From Rheum nobile (taxonomy: Eukaryota > Streptophyta > Magnoliopsida > Caryophyllales > Polygonaceae): a stretch of 64,000 bases of DNA. Positions 31,702 to 42,730 of this stretch are shown here, piece by piece (within the stretch, counting starts at the first letter, position 1; each line of letters starts with the position of its first letter). The stretch is taken from contig WOAB01000321.1 of the NCBI GenBank assembly GCA_027886185.1, positions 1,426,001 to 1,490,000 on the forward strand, in the 5' to 3' direction. The position numbers were made by a program, and so were the translations under genes. A model generated the notes under the pieces. That model saw only the letters and a program-made list of their open reading frames with translations, did no database searches and had not been told where the DNA came from.

Positions 31702-32484
31702 GGGAGTAAAAACGAATAATAGACAACAAAACCAACAATCAAGCAAGCACTAACAAGTAACAAATGTTCACGTAGGTGGGCAAGGACTTTAGGCCTTGAG
31801 GGCGGCTTAAGGCTAACACAAGAGAGGTGTGAGACGTAAGCACAAAATCAAACAAGACCAAGCAATCAAGTCCTAACCCTTACGCAAACTTCACAAACAA
31901 ACAAAGCCTACCTTCTAGGTGTCGACCTAGATGGTGGAGAGATTGAGAAATGAGCCAAGCCGATGATGGAAAAGGGTTGCCTTATTTTGGCTTTCCCTTT
32001 TTGTTTTATATTTTTGAATTAAAGTTGTGTTTTTATTTATTTATTCCGACTTTGACTTTTTTTTTGAATTTGAATTGACGAGATCTTGTGTTGACTTTGG
32101 AAGATCTCGGGTAAGAACAAATTAAACAAATAAACGACTTGGTAACTAAGGAAAGAAAATCACTAAGATTTCGGTGATTGGAGAGAGAGAAGATCTTGGA
32201 GAGATAACGGCTAACAACCTAGAAGATATGGTAAATTTGAAATGCGAAAATCACGCAAGAAATCAATCAATTAACCACTCAATCTCGGAAGATCTTCCGC
32301 AAACAAATCACACCAATCTCGAAGGTTTGAAAAGATTCGGCCAAGGGACTTGCCTTGTGCAACCGATCGGACATGCAAGGGAGAAGAAGAAAAAAATTCG
32401 TAACAATGGAGGCAGAAGCAAGTAATGGACAAGAAAAAACTTTAGTGAACAATCGAAACTTGATAAGCGACTTACAAGATCAAA
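31702..32484 (-). other. Element A leader between 5' LTR and gag
   Basis: About 780 bases of untranslated leader with no ORF of note on the minus strand. Plus-strand frames here are chance. Confidence 0.7.
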
Positions 32485-32497
32485 GGCTCTGATGCCA
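32485..32497 (-). promoter_or_regulatory. Element A primer-binding site
   Basis: On the minus strand, two bases after the LTR, TGGCATCAGAGCC matches the plant initiator-methionine tRNA primer site TGGTATCAGAGCC with one difference. Confidence 0.9.
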
Positions 32498-32499
32498 GT

Positions 32500-33645
32500 T
32501 GATGCGTCCCTATCTCCGAATTCCGGCACAAGTGTCGTGGCGGCATGGATCCAAATCTTGATGTGAGTCGCTTTGCTTGTCTTCGAAGGTCGGCCGTGGA
32601 AACCTTGGCTTTGGCCTTGTTGAATTGCAGGAATGACTTCGAAGTGGTACATGAACAGTGAACTTTGAGGTTTACTGACACGGATGAAGACCGGGGACGA
32701 CGACGATGAAGTGGGCGTCGCTGGGAGTGGGCTCGACAGTGGGTGCGATAGCGATGGCGATGATGATGGCACGAGCGGTTGTGCTAGCGACGGCGAAGGG
32801 AGTGGGTGCGATAGCGGGCACAGTTGCGATGGCAACAATGATGGTGGATCTCAAACGCGGCCTCAGGACTAGGCGCGTTGGGTTGAGTGGGTGGCTCGAT
32901 GGGTCAAGCAAGGCCGTAGTGTCGGCAAAGGAGGGATAGACTCGAAGGGGTTTGAGTAGGTGCCGTAGCGTCGGCGGCGGATGAAGGAGATGAGAAGTTA
33001 GAGTTTGGGGTGACGTCGATCTAAGAGAGGAGGCGATGGCACTCAACAAACACTTCGATTAAATTATGATGTAAACCGATTACAAGAGCCAAGTTTGGCT
33101 TAAATAGAGGCGCGACACTCGGATGGGCCGAGACGCGCCTATGGGCTAGCCCACTAAACACTAGTGAAGCACACACCCAAAATAGAAAGGCTAAATCTAG
33201 AAACTTATTAAAAATAGAAAGTACTAAATGAAGAAAGTCCTTAAAATGGAATGCCAATACATCAAATAAACCTCTAAGTCCAAAATAGCCTAAGGCTAGC
33301 ACTTGCGCCTTTGGAGGCCTTGGTGACGGCGGCATGGCACGGCAGGCATTGGAGAGGCGCGCTGGGGCGCGAGTGAGGCACTGGCCTGACCTAAGCTTGT
33401 AGAGGGTCCTCCAAGATGTGCCATTGTCAGAAGTTGGAGTGCCCGGCTGGATGTCTTTTGGGCCTTGGATGGTGGCGAGGAGTCGAAGTGTAGGCACGGC
33501 CTCGGGTGCGCCTTGGCTTGCAACTAGGCGCGTGACCAGGGATTGTGTGGCCTTGGCAATGGGCTTCGCGCGAGCCCTAGTCACGGGCCCTTCACTCTTG
33601 ATGCTCATGGACTCCTCTTTTTCAGTGGCGGGTAGGGTCGCATCA
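32500..33645 (-). repeat. Element A 5' LTR
   Basis: 1146 bp, TG...CA ends, the partner of 17263-18423. GGGTT follows at 33646-33650. Confidence 0.95.
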
Positions 33646-35062
33646 GGGTTTCTTGAAAGCACCAAGGTTTTGGTTCTTGACACCTTTGTCTTTCCCGACC
33701 ACTACTGAAAGGGTTGGGTTTGCATGTTCGAATACCCTTTCCAAATAGGTGATCGTATCCCCTTCTCACCCTTAGTATGCTCCTTCTTGGGCCATATGGA
33801 CGTAGGAATAGGTCAAATCGTCCCACACATAGAGGATCTTTCTTACTCTCGATCGAATCATCGCCAAACACAACATACCCTTTTCTGTCCAAGACCTTCT
33901 TCTTTCCTACTCTATCACCCTCCGTGGTCAAGGTCGTATCAGCTTGAAGCTTGGACCTAAGAAACAAGCCCTGGTGATTGACGCGATGAAGATCGATCGC
34001 AAAGATCGATCGTGGATGGTCTGATCGCTTCTTCTTCGTTGAAAACACTTCTTTGGGAGAATAATGCAGCTTTTTAAGCGACTCATGGCGAAAAGAGGGT
34101 AACTTTTCCCTATTTTTTCTTGTATTCTTCGATGTTTGATTAACTCTGCCCTTACTTATTTATGTTGCCATTGAATTGTGACAACATTCTGACAACGGAG
34201 GAATCGGCCGGAGGGGATTGTGGAGAGGATTCTTGAGCTCTCAGCGTCAGAAAGGACCTTCACAGCGACACCACCCCCAAAGATGTGTAAGTCTTCCATC
34301 TCCATCTTCTTTCCTTGATGTTGCGCTATAATCACGACTAACATATAATTTTGCTTGAAACTCATACGAGACGTGTCCACCAAATGATGTTGGTCGTCTG
34401 GTCGCCGGCCAAAGAGCATTACAAGGATGCGGACATGGTCAACGTTGTTGGAGAGTCCTATGCTACATAGTTGCAGGTAAGATCGTCTCATATTGATCGT
34501 ATCATTTTTGTTATTGTTATCTCCATCATTCTGACATGCTTCTCTTAACAGGGCCTTCAGACAACGTTGTGTGCCTAGGATCACCTCAGGGGGCTATCTT
34601 CCAAAATGGAATCTCAAAAGGAGCAGACTGAGACTGACAAGAGCACAATTGAAGTCTTGAATTCCAATAATTCTGTGTTGACGCAAAGCATGGTGGTCCA
34701 CTAGAAGATGGTGTTGAAGCTTGATGATGAGAAGATTCGTCTCATGGAGGAGAAGCTAGCAGCGGCGGAGGAGAACGATTGTCTAGCGGCGGCTTATTAC
34801 TCTTGGTTGGCCAAGGTGGAGGCCATTGAAGACGTCGTCTCCGGAAAACATGTGGGATGGGACACAGTCGCTGAGAGAAAGGCTTTTCATGATTCTCATC
34901 CAAAGTTCTAAGCTTTTCATGCCACTTGCGTTCGATGATGTCGTTGAAAGACAGTGTTGGGACAACATCCCCATCGGATCAGTCGTTTTTGGTTTGTACG
35001 CAGTGTGGCTTGTCGTCACTATTGATGGGCGTCGAGATCCCCCAATGTTTGATGACAGTATC
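33646..35062 (+). pseudogene. Element E, right piece: plant gypsy-type gag-like protein (Transposase_28-like) remnant
   Basis: Following the insertion point the plus strand reads FLESTKVLVLDTFVFPDHY, a stop, then VCMFEYPFQIGDRIPFSPLV and FLGHMDVGIGQIVPH. After a frame change it gives RIFLTLDRIIAKHNIPFSV, GQGRISLKLGPKKQALV and IDAMKIDRKDRSWM. Patterns such as YPF-x-IG-x-x-x-PF and GRxSLK...KWK/DRSW resemble the plant 'putative gypsy type transposon' domain (PF04195 family) found in gag-like ORFs. A later exon-like stretch gives ILTTEESAGGIVERILELS (34180-34250), and a coiled-coil KLAAAEENDCLAAAYYSWLA lies at 34708-34911. Several stops and frameshifts are present. It continues to 35062, where element B2 is inserted; I cannot recognise its continuation after 39593. 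Confidence 0.6.
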
Positions 35063-35851
35063 TGATGTGACCATATCCCATCAAATGAGCCAAGCAAGCC
35101 TAGATATCTCCGTTAACCAAAGATCAAGATAATGAAGTAATCAACCTTAAGGTGGTGCATCCGAGCGCGTGAATTATGTTGCTTCAAGTTGATTTTATTT
35201 CATGACATTTTTAGACTTATGTTAAGCTTGTTTTAAGCCTAGGAAAGACTAATGGGCCGCCGGCCATGTCTTGTATTTTTTTTGCTTTTGTTTTATTTTT
35301 CTCTAATTTCCTTGCCATATAAAAGGCTGATGTGAGGCACATTAGAAGACACGTTAATTTCAGATCAGAATGACAGTTTCTAAAACTCTCTCTTCCTCTC
35401 TTCATCGTTCTTCCTTGTGAGTGATATCAAGGACACCATTGTTGATTGCTTCGAGTGAGTCACATCTTGAAGAGATCAATTCAGTCTTCTATATGTTGGT
35501 GAGTCATATCCAACCTAAAGAAGTCATATATATCCCCATCGATTACCATATCCATCAAAAAACTTCAAAAAAAACACTTTCTCGCTGAACTCCTTCCCGG
35601 AACTTTCAACGACCTCTTAGTAAAATTACCATATCGTTTGATCTAGAGATCCATTTGCTTCCATCTTTTGAGGGAAGAAACTAGACTTCCATATCTAACT
35701 CTGGGCGTTGGAATCATCCAATTTGGAGTCCATACGAGAGCGAACAAGCCCGTTGAAGTCAGGACGATTTTCTGGAAAGTTGTTGTCGATTCTTGAAAAC
35801 GTTGAAGAGCGATTTCTTGCACCGAAGGCCCCTCAATCCTTGATCTTATCA
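35063..35851 (+). repeat. Element B2 5' LTR
   Basis: 789 bp. The probable promoter is near CCTTGCCATATAAAAGGCTG (35312-35331). It contains GACTAATGGGCCGCCGGCCA (35248-35267), which the 3' LTR lacks. Confidence 0.95.
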
Positions 35852-35853
35852 CG

Positions 35854-35866
35854 TGGTATCAGAGTT
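35854..35866 (+). promoter_or_regulatory. Element B2 primer-binding site
   Basis: TGGTATCAGAGTT follows the LTR after CG, matching the initiator-methionine tRNA site except at its end. Confidence 0.9.
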
Positions 35867-36396
35867 ACGTAAGTAATTGCTCGATTTCTTGGATTGAATT
35901 GAAAGATTTTCAGATTAGCAAGCTGTAGATTTCGTGCCTTCATTGCTATTTCTGTTTTTGAGTTATTCCGAGTCTTGTTTCTGTTTTCCCTTCATGTTTT
36001 GATTGTTTGAGTCTTGCATCTGAGTTAGAGTGTCGTCCAGATTGTTTTCTTCTGCATTTACAACCTGTTAGAGTCAGATTTGCAGTCGTTAAATCCAAGG
36101 AAATAGGTTGTTAGTAGATCCTAAACTTCAGGAACTGAATTAACACCTTTTCTGCTTGTTTAAATCTGTTTGAAAAAGTCAAAACCTATCCCTACCTGAT
36201 TAGCTGCATATAGTTAATTAATTAGAGTCTTTTATTTTATTTTTGGCACTTATACAATCTGAATTCCATCAGTACACGTGCAGAATTTTCAATTCTTGAG
36301 CATCAAAGCGTGGGAACGATTTCTTGCTCTTAAGTGTTGTTAGTTAATGGTGCATTCTGTAAATTGTTCTTCTTTTCATTTGTAATCTGCAAGAGC

Positions 36397-36398
<2 letters not shown>

Positions 36399-36441
<43 letters not shown>
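36399..36441. repeat. (TA)n microsatellite inside B2
   Basis: About twenty TA dinucleotides in a row between the primer site and the gag-like ORF. The B element has only a poly-A run at the corresponding place (20280). Confidence 0.95.
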
Positions 36442-36445
<4 letters not shown>

Positions 36446-36916
36446 GAAGAAGATTGAATTCAGAAAAATTTTCAAGGCAAGAAAAAGTGGATGAAATCAG
36501 AAATACTCGGCTAAATACAAAAGAGAAAGTCATAGAAAAAGTGGTTCATCATTTTACTTAAGAGAGAAGAAGTCAGCCGAGTTGTGTAGCTTGAAATTTT
36601 GCAAGATAACAACATAGCACCCATTGTAAAAGTGCAAGAAAGTTTAGTACCTGCATTGGCGTTTCTTGACTTAAAATTTGCACAAGTACTTTGGGTTCAT
36701 TTTGTTGTGTGCATTTCTATTTTCCTTGCTTTCTTTCATTGCATTTAGAAAGCCAAAACCAGCCTACATAGCAAGCTTGCTCAGCTGCAAAAACTTGACA
36801 TTTAATTCAAGAATTTAAGCTTTCTTACTTGCTTAGGTTCCATTGATTAATCTTGTTTCTGTGGGAGCTTATATGTTTGGTATTAGCTTTGGATACTAAC
36901 CTTGTAAGGAGAGCAA

Positions 36917-37247
36917 ATGGAGATGTCCAGCATGGGTCACATTCCCCGAAAGGACTTCTTCTACTTTCGGGCACATGGAGCATCATATAGGGAGGCTCGC
37001 TATCTTGCTCAACAAGAAGCTAATCCATACATGAGGTACGAGCCTAATCCTTATTTTTACAACTCTCAATATCATTTGGCTAACCATTATCTGCAGCCTA
37101 AGGGAGCCTATGGCTCACCTAATCCGCATGTTAGCACACCCCAAAGAAGAGAGAGAGTGCCTCCACCTCCCTGGGTTAGAGCACGTAACATCGTGTGTGT
37201 CATGTGTGAAGGGAGAGGCCACTTAGCCGATATTTGTCCTAACCAAT
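36917..37247 (+). pseudogene. Element B2 gag-like ORF, interrupted by solo LTR F
   Basis: Starts MEMSSMGHIPRKDFFYFRAH and continues with ASYREARYLAQQEANPYMR, then a Tyr/Pro-rich middle and the zinc knuckle CVMCEGRGHLADIC. It is broken at CPNQ by insertion F. Beyond F the frame resumes as YYTEEDEGFQLESDVLV. Compared with B it has only one copy of the RKDFFYFRAHG segment, so the doubling in B is specific to that copy. The single knuckle indicates an RNA-binding gag remnant. Confidence 0.8.
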
Positions 37248-37735
37248 TGATACGAATCGAGTAGGGCTCGACTCGTCTCGCGCATGGATCTAGATCGAGA
37301 TGTTCACCATATCGCCAATTGGTTATGTTTGGATTGATTAGGGATAAATTGTGTTTGATTTGTAACAAGAACAGGTGACGTTGATGCCAAGGGGAGGAGT
37401 AAAACTCAACTGCAAAGCTTGGATTAATTTCAACGTGATTAAAATAAAGTACAAGAGAGGCTTTAAATAGCCAAGTGACTCTCCCAAAAACCCTAATGGT
37501 CTTGGGCCTTATTCTAGCTAAATGGGCCGGCCCACTCTACAAGAGTTGGCACACGCCCGAAATAGAAATGACTGAAATAGAAATACCAAAACGGGAAACA
37601 TACTAAAACTGGAAATAACTAATAATATAGAAATATATAATAAACTGAGCTAAGTACTATTCCAAGGAGGACGCCATGGTCTTGGTTGACTTAGCCTCTT
37701 ACTGAACCATCTGATGGCGGGCCAGTACCGCATCA
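37248..37735. mobile_element. Element F: solo LTR inside B2
   Basis: 488 bp with ends TGATACGAATCG and GTACCGCATCA, flanked by CCAAT at 37243-37247 and 37736-37740. Internal motifs (GGGCCGGCCCAC, CACACGCCCGAAATAGAAA) recall the LTR of element A (GGGCTAGCCCAC, CACACCCAAAATAGAAA). It is therefore an LTR of a related gypsy family, probably in the same minus orientation, left by recombination between its two LTRs. Confidence 0.9.
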
Positions 37736-38796
37736 CCAATACTACACTGAAGAGGACGAAGGGTTCCAGCTTGAGAGTGACGTCTTGGTTACTACTTGTA
37801 AGGAAGAGGACGTTTTGGCCAAGGACTTGGTTGAAGAAGAGCCTAAAGACGATGATGTTTTTGCTACTGAACCAATGGCCAAAGGAGAGGAGATTGAACC
37901 AAAGGAAAAACAGGAGGACATTGTAGAAACATCTCCTTCACCTACAAGGAGCAAGCATCGACCCACTATTGCACGTAGCTCCCCAAATTCTTTGGCTACT
38001 CCTTGGATGGATGCAACACCTATGGTTCCCTCGTACTTACCATTCTCACTCCAAGAAGAGGTCTTGCCATGGATGTTAAGCCTTCCGAGGAAACACATTT
38101 TTGTCTTGAAAAGGAGAAGACACATCTAAGGGAAGTATCACTTGTCTCTACTTTTCGTATTCCTTTCCCTTTGCTTGAATATGAATATTTTCCTAGGGGA
38201 AGAGAATCTCATGTGCTTAAATCTGTTTTTGATTGTAGAACTAGGTACTCATGCATACACCAAAGTTCTCTTGCTCAATACATGTCATGCGGGAAGCATC
38301 TAGTTCATACTATTATTCTTCACAAGCACGTGTGTTATGTTGTTAGTTGCACTCCTAAACTTGAACGTAGGACTAGGAAAATGAGTGGAATACTATTTGC
38401 ATGCTTGGTTGGATATCATGTAGTCATTGGAAGATTTGTGCTTACATTCTTAGAATTGTGTGGACGAGTTAGAGGGCCTCATTTTTCTATTGTTATCATG
38501 AATAGGTTCTTTAAGAAGGCTGAATTCTTTGCATGTTCTCCACTTCATGATGCATCTTACATTACTAACATGTTTAATGACCAAGTTGTGGAGTTGCATG
38601 GAACTTCTAGTGCTTTGATTTTAGGTGAAGGAGAGACAATTGTGGGCCATTCCAAGCTGGACAACGGAGAGGTTCCCTTTGAGCATGGAGATCATGGTGT
38701 CCTTAATGTGGCTGATTTGGTTCATTCATTGGTGGAGAAAGATGAAGACCTTGATGAGCTGGATTCGAGCTCGAATCCCTTTCAAGGGAGGGAGGA
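37736..38796 (+). pseudogene. Element B2 second ORF with decayed integrase-like segment
   Basis: The frame continues from gag through an acidic linker (EEDVLAKDLVEEEPKDDD) to about 38060, where a frameshift moves it to the frame ending at 38866. It then reads REVSLVSTFRIPFPLLEYEY and LKSVFDCRTRYSCIHQSS. The segment FSIVIMNRFFKKAEFFACSP, LHDASYITNMF, VVELHGTSSALILGEG follows the gypsy integrase core pattern (VVDRFSKMAHFIAC ... HDAS ... VxLHGxPxxIVSDRD). The catalytic Asp residues are replaced: VVD by VIM and SDRD by LGEGE. The tail (HGVLNVADLVHSLVEKDED, LDELDSSSNPFQGREDD) is the usual gypsy polyprotein end. So the ORF is a shrunken pol relic without catalytic residues, still largely open. Confidence 0.7.
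38783..38796 (+). promoter_or_regulatory. Element B2 polypurine tract
   Basis: AAGGGAGGGAGGA lies directly before the 3' LTR. Confidence 0.85.
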
Positions 38797-39593
38797 TGAT
38801 GTGACCATATCCCATCAAATGAGCCAAGCAAGCCTAGATATCTCCGTTAACCAAAGATCAATATAATGAAGTAATCAACCTTAAGGTGGCGCGTCTGAGC
38901 GCGTGAATTATGTTGCTTCAAGTTGATTTTATTTCATGACAATTTTAGACTTACGTTAAGCTTGTTTTAAGCCTAGGAAAGACTTCAAAAAAAAAACACT
39001 GTTGATTGCTTCGAGTATTTTCTTTGCTTTTGTTTTATTTTTCTCTAATTGCCTTGCCATATAAAAGGCTGATGTGAGGCACATTAGAAGACACGTTAAT
39101 TTCAGATCAGAATGACAGTTTCTAAAACTCTCTCTTCCTCTCTTCATCGTTCTTTCTTGTGAGTGATATCAAGGGCACCATTGTTGATTGCTTCGAGTGA
39201 GTCACATCTTGATGAGATCAATTCAGTCTTTTTTATGTTGGTGAGCCATATCCAACCTAAAGAAGTCATATATATCCCCATCGATTACCATATCCATCAA
39301 AAAACTTCAAAAAAAACACTTTCTCGTTGAACTCCTTCCCGGAACTTTGAACGACCTCTCAGTAAAATCACCATATCTTTTGATCCAGAGATCCATTTGC
39401 TTCCATCTTTTGAGGGAAGAAACTAGACTTCCAAATATAACTCTGGGCGTTGGAATCATCCAATTTGGAGTCCAGACGAGAGCGAACTAGCCCATTGAAG
39501 TCAGGACGATTTTCTGGAAAGTTGCTGTCGATTCTTGAAAACGTTGAAGAGCGATTTCTTGCACCGAAGGCCCCTCGATCCTTGATCTTATCA
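38797..39593 (+). repeat. Element B2 3' LTR
   Basis: 797 bp. Nearly identical to the 5' LTR except that a block after GGAAAGACT is replaced by TTCAAAAAAAAAACACTG followed by TTGATTGCTTCGAGT, a sequence that occurs elsewhere in both LTRs. Confidence 0.95.
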
Positions 39594-39598
39594 GTATC

Positions 39599-41745
39599 AT
39601 TGCTGGAAAACAAACTAGAAAACTCTCTCGAAACGCTCTTCCATCTCTCTTACCTGCAAAGTCACTGACTCCAATCCCTAATCCTAAATCTTTGAATCTC
39701 TACAAATTTGCTTCTTCTCCCCCACAAATCTATCTAATGTGGCCATAAGCTAGCTAAGAATGGCTTTATTGCTCAAGCTTAAACTGATTTTGATGCCTTC
39801 CTTTTCCTTTCTATGGATTTTGATGGGTGTCTAGCGAGAAAGCAAGAACTCGTTCCGACAAATCCAGATCCCCAATCCTTACAAGAGCTTTGCTTCTTCT
39901 CTTTGGAAATGGCCTCAAGATTTGCTCAAAGTCTTGATGGGTAATACAAGGTGGCTCGTCCTCAAACTTCTCGGGCTATTCAAAGATCTAATATTCCTCA
40001 AATTTCATTTTTCAAACTCTAGTTTGGTGTGTAAGGAACGATCTGTACGAATGCTTCGACCTATGTGCTTCGTTGGTTCATCTTGTCTCTCACGGATGGC
40101 GTCGTGCGGACAGTGTGTGTCATTTTGACTACTCTGGAAGGAGTGGGCGTTATCTTCTTCCATGGACTATATGTCTCATTTACCCTAATGACACCACACA
40201 TCGAAACAAGTTCTATATTCTAATCTTCCTTCCTTGGATGCTAGTAGTTCTAATTACATGCTTACATATCTTTTCTTTCGAACATCTACAAATTTATCTA
40301 TTGTTTTTTTATTATTATCGGTGTATATCAATTGTTTATTTTAAGCTTCAAAAATCCCCTTCATTGATGGAAAAAGGCAAGAAACCAGTTGTGGTAACCC
40401 TTCTCTTGGTGGCTTCATAAGACAAGTCTAGAGAGAATAATAAAAATCTTAATAGTCTCTTTCAGCTCATTCCATTCAATGGAATGCATACTCATAAAGT
40501 ACGGTCTTCGGTCTCTAAAACAACAAATCAACCCGATATGAAAACTGGAGGGTTGTGGGTTGTGCCTCTCTTGGCACCTAGCTCTATAAAACAGTATAAC
40601 AACTTGAACTCTGAGCAATTATTAACATTGCTAGATTACTACTATGTTATATTTCTTACTACAGATATTAATTAGGACCTATACATAAGATCCATGTGTA
40701 GGATAAACCACTATTACTTGTACAATCTTTTTGTTCAACAACTTTGTATGTTGAATATTACTTGGAAACTAAAAAGAACTAACTACAATTTTTTATTTAC
40801 TCTGCTGGTTTGGATCCCGGATTGGATCAAAGGTACTAAACAAAAGTACATAAATTTCAATACTACACAACCTCTATATGGTCAACCAAAGGGCCTCGTG
40901 CTTGTATTATCAAAAAATTACATCAAGTCATTCATAAAAACAAGATAAAATTAACATTTATCTATCTCAACAATAACATTAATGAAAGCTTTATTTTTCT
41001 CTGGGTGAATTTATTCAAGTCATCTTGTTTTGACTCGTATGCATCATATCTCATAAGAATTATATTCATCAATTACCTAGTCTTCACTAGAACTAATCCT
41101 TTTAACAGTTCTTTGTTTGCTTACTTGGTTCAGGAAAAGTTGTACTTTTACAAACTTATATTCTACTCTCTATTACACCATGAGTTATATCCCTAACATT
41201 GTTAATGATTCCATTAATGTGTTGAATCTAAGAATAATCTCCATGATAGACCTAAATCACTCAATGAAACCTTACTTATTCAGACTCTTCAAAGTTGTAT
41301 TAAACATTTGGTTGCTCTTATTTGATCTTCTTCTTGTTGAATGGATATTATACCTTACCTTTATACAAATGTCTATCAAAACCTATACCTCCGATAAGGT
41401 TAATACACATTATTGTTCTGAATTAATCAGATGTTGGCTAACTTACAATGATACCTCTTCATTCTTCACCATGGATTACCTCATTGTATTAACATTATCT
41501 GTGCAGATTATGGAAAGATCCTTGGATCTTAGGGATTAGTTGTATCATTTTGTCTCTTCTCATGGTTAGTTATAAATTGCTATGCTTAACAATTTTGGAT
41601 GCTCTCACAAAAAATACTATAGATTCATCATCTCCTACTCCTTGGGGTACTAATTATACTTTTATGGGTTTTTGGACAAAATTTAATGTTACTAGCATGC
41701 TCTGTAATAGGGACTCTATACACTATTATGGCTTGATTGTTTTGA
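39599..41745. other. AT-rich stretch, no supported gene
   Basis: The longest frames are 140 (41117-41539) and 115 codons. Their translations are hydrophobic and rich in Leu, Ile, Tyr and Asn, as expected from AT-rich DNA, with no known domain. The right part may be decayed LINE sequence preceding the RT remnant, but I could not match any endonuclease motif. Confidence 0.4.
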
Positions 41746-42730
41746 AATCATTATGGAAAGAATGAAATCTATTTTAAATAAATTTATTCATCCTCTTCAA
41801 GGAGCCTTTGTGGCTAACCGATCTATACAAGATAATATCTTGATTGCTCGTGAAATTTTCCACTCCTTTCAAGCAAAAAAGGCAAAGAAGGATAAGTTAT
41901 AACTAAACTTGATATGAAAAAAGCATATGATAAAATTGAATGAGAGTTCATTTACCTATTCTAGATTAATTTGGATTCTCAACTCGGTTCATTGGATGGA
42001 TTAAATAACGCATAGAAACAATCTCCTTCTCTATTCTGGTTAATAACAGACCAATAGATATATTCTACCCTAAAAGGGGCTTAAGGCAAGGCGACCCACC
42101 TTTCCTATTTATTCTGGGAGCTGAAGTACTTGTAAGGAAACTTCAAAAGGAAGGGAATTGTAACAAAAAATAACTAGGGTTCCTAATCTCCCGTATGGGA
42201 ACTAACTTTTTTTTTGCCTTTGTTGATGACATCCTTATTTTTTGCAAAAGCTATCCAATAAGCTTGTTCCAAAGATAAAGGAATTATTGAAGACTATTAT
42301 TCTATTTCGGGACAATGCGTCAATTATCATAAATCTGTCTTTCAAACAACAATAAACACGCCAAGTACCCTCAAACCTTTAACTCAATCGGTCCTAAATA
42401 TCCCAAGTATTACTAGTCTAGAGAAATATCTAGGTTGGCCGCTTATAAATGAGATAGTTAACCATGATGCATTCCAAGATACTATTCTATCAACAACTAA
42501 CCAATTAGCTCAATGGAAAGCAAATTCACTCTCCTTGCAAGGTAGAGTGACGCATCAAATCTGATCTTGATGTCAAACCAAACTACATCATGCAATGCTT
42601 CATGCTACCAAAAACCATACATAAAGAACTAGACAAGATCAATAGGAAATTTCTTTGGAAAAAAGATTACAAGTATAAACCTTTTAAAGGGTGGGACAAA
42701 TTTTCAAGAATAAAGATAATGGAGGCATTT
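41746..42730 (+). pseudogene. LINE (L1-type non-LTR) reverse transcriptase remnant
   Basis: The plus strand encodes, across several frames, IMERMKSILNKFIHPLQGAF then VANRSIQDNILIAREIFHS, LDMKKAYDKIE and KRGLRQGDPP. The catalytic box is AFVDDILIFCKSYP (FADD in most plant LINEs). Further pieces are KYLGWPLINEIVNHDAFQD, LAQWKANSLSLQGRVT, YIMQCFMLPKTIHKELDK and INRKFLWKKD. This is the order of motifs in plant L1-type RT and the region after it. Many stops and frameshifts are present and there is no poly-A tail or endonuclease, so it is a truncated, dead copy. It is cut at about 42730 by an LTR-like sequence. Confidence 0.85.

Larger units (their letters stand above)
17263..33645 (-). mobile_element. 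Element A: Ty3/gypsy LTR retrotransposon with three nested insertions
   Basis: Two LTRs (17263-18423 and 32500-33645) begin TGATGCGTCCC and end GGGTCGCATCA on the plus strand, and the element is flanked by GGGTT at 17258-17262 and 33646-33650. Reading is on the minus strand: LTR, primer site for initiator-methionine tRNA, gag with zinc knuckle, aspartic protease, reverse transcriptase, RNase H, integrase with a GPF motif, polypurine tract, LTR. Removing nested elements B, C and D with their 5-bp duplications leaves 8818 bp, a normal full length. The pol order (RT-RNase H-integrase) defines Ty3/gypsy. Stops in gag and a stop in the protease-RT linker mean it is no longer autonomous even without the insertions. 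Confidence 0.95.
35063..39593 (+). mobile_element. Element B2: non-autonomous LTR retrotransposon related to B
   Basis: LTRs at 35063-35851 and 38797-39593 begin TGATGTGACC and end TTGATCTTATCA. The target duplication GTATC is at 35058-35062 and 39594-39598. Without the nested solo LTR F and its duplication it is 4038 bp, close to B's 3979 bp. It has a canonical primer site, a gag-like ORF with a CCHC knuckle, a second ORF with integrase-like remnants and a polypurine tract. LTR and body resemble B along most of the length but are clearly diverged, so B and B2 are sister families or subfamilies. Confidence 0.95.

Noticed and set aside
39599..41745. LINE endonuclease or ORF1 upstream of the RT remnant
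   Set aside because: No endonuclease motif or nucleic-acid-binding domain could be matched in any frame.
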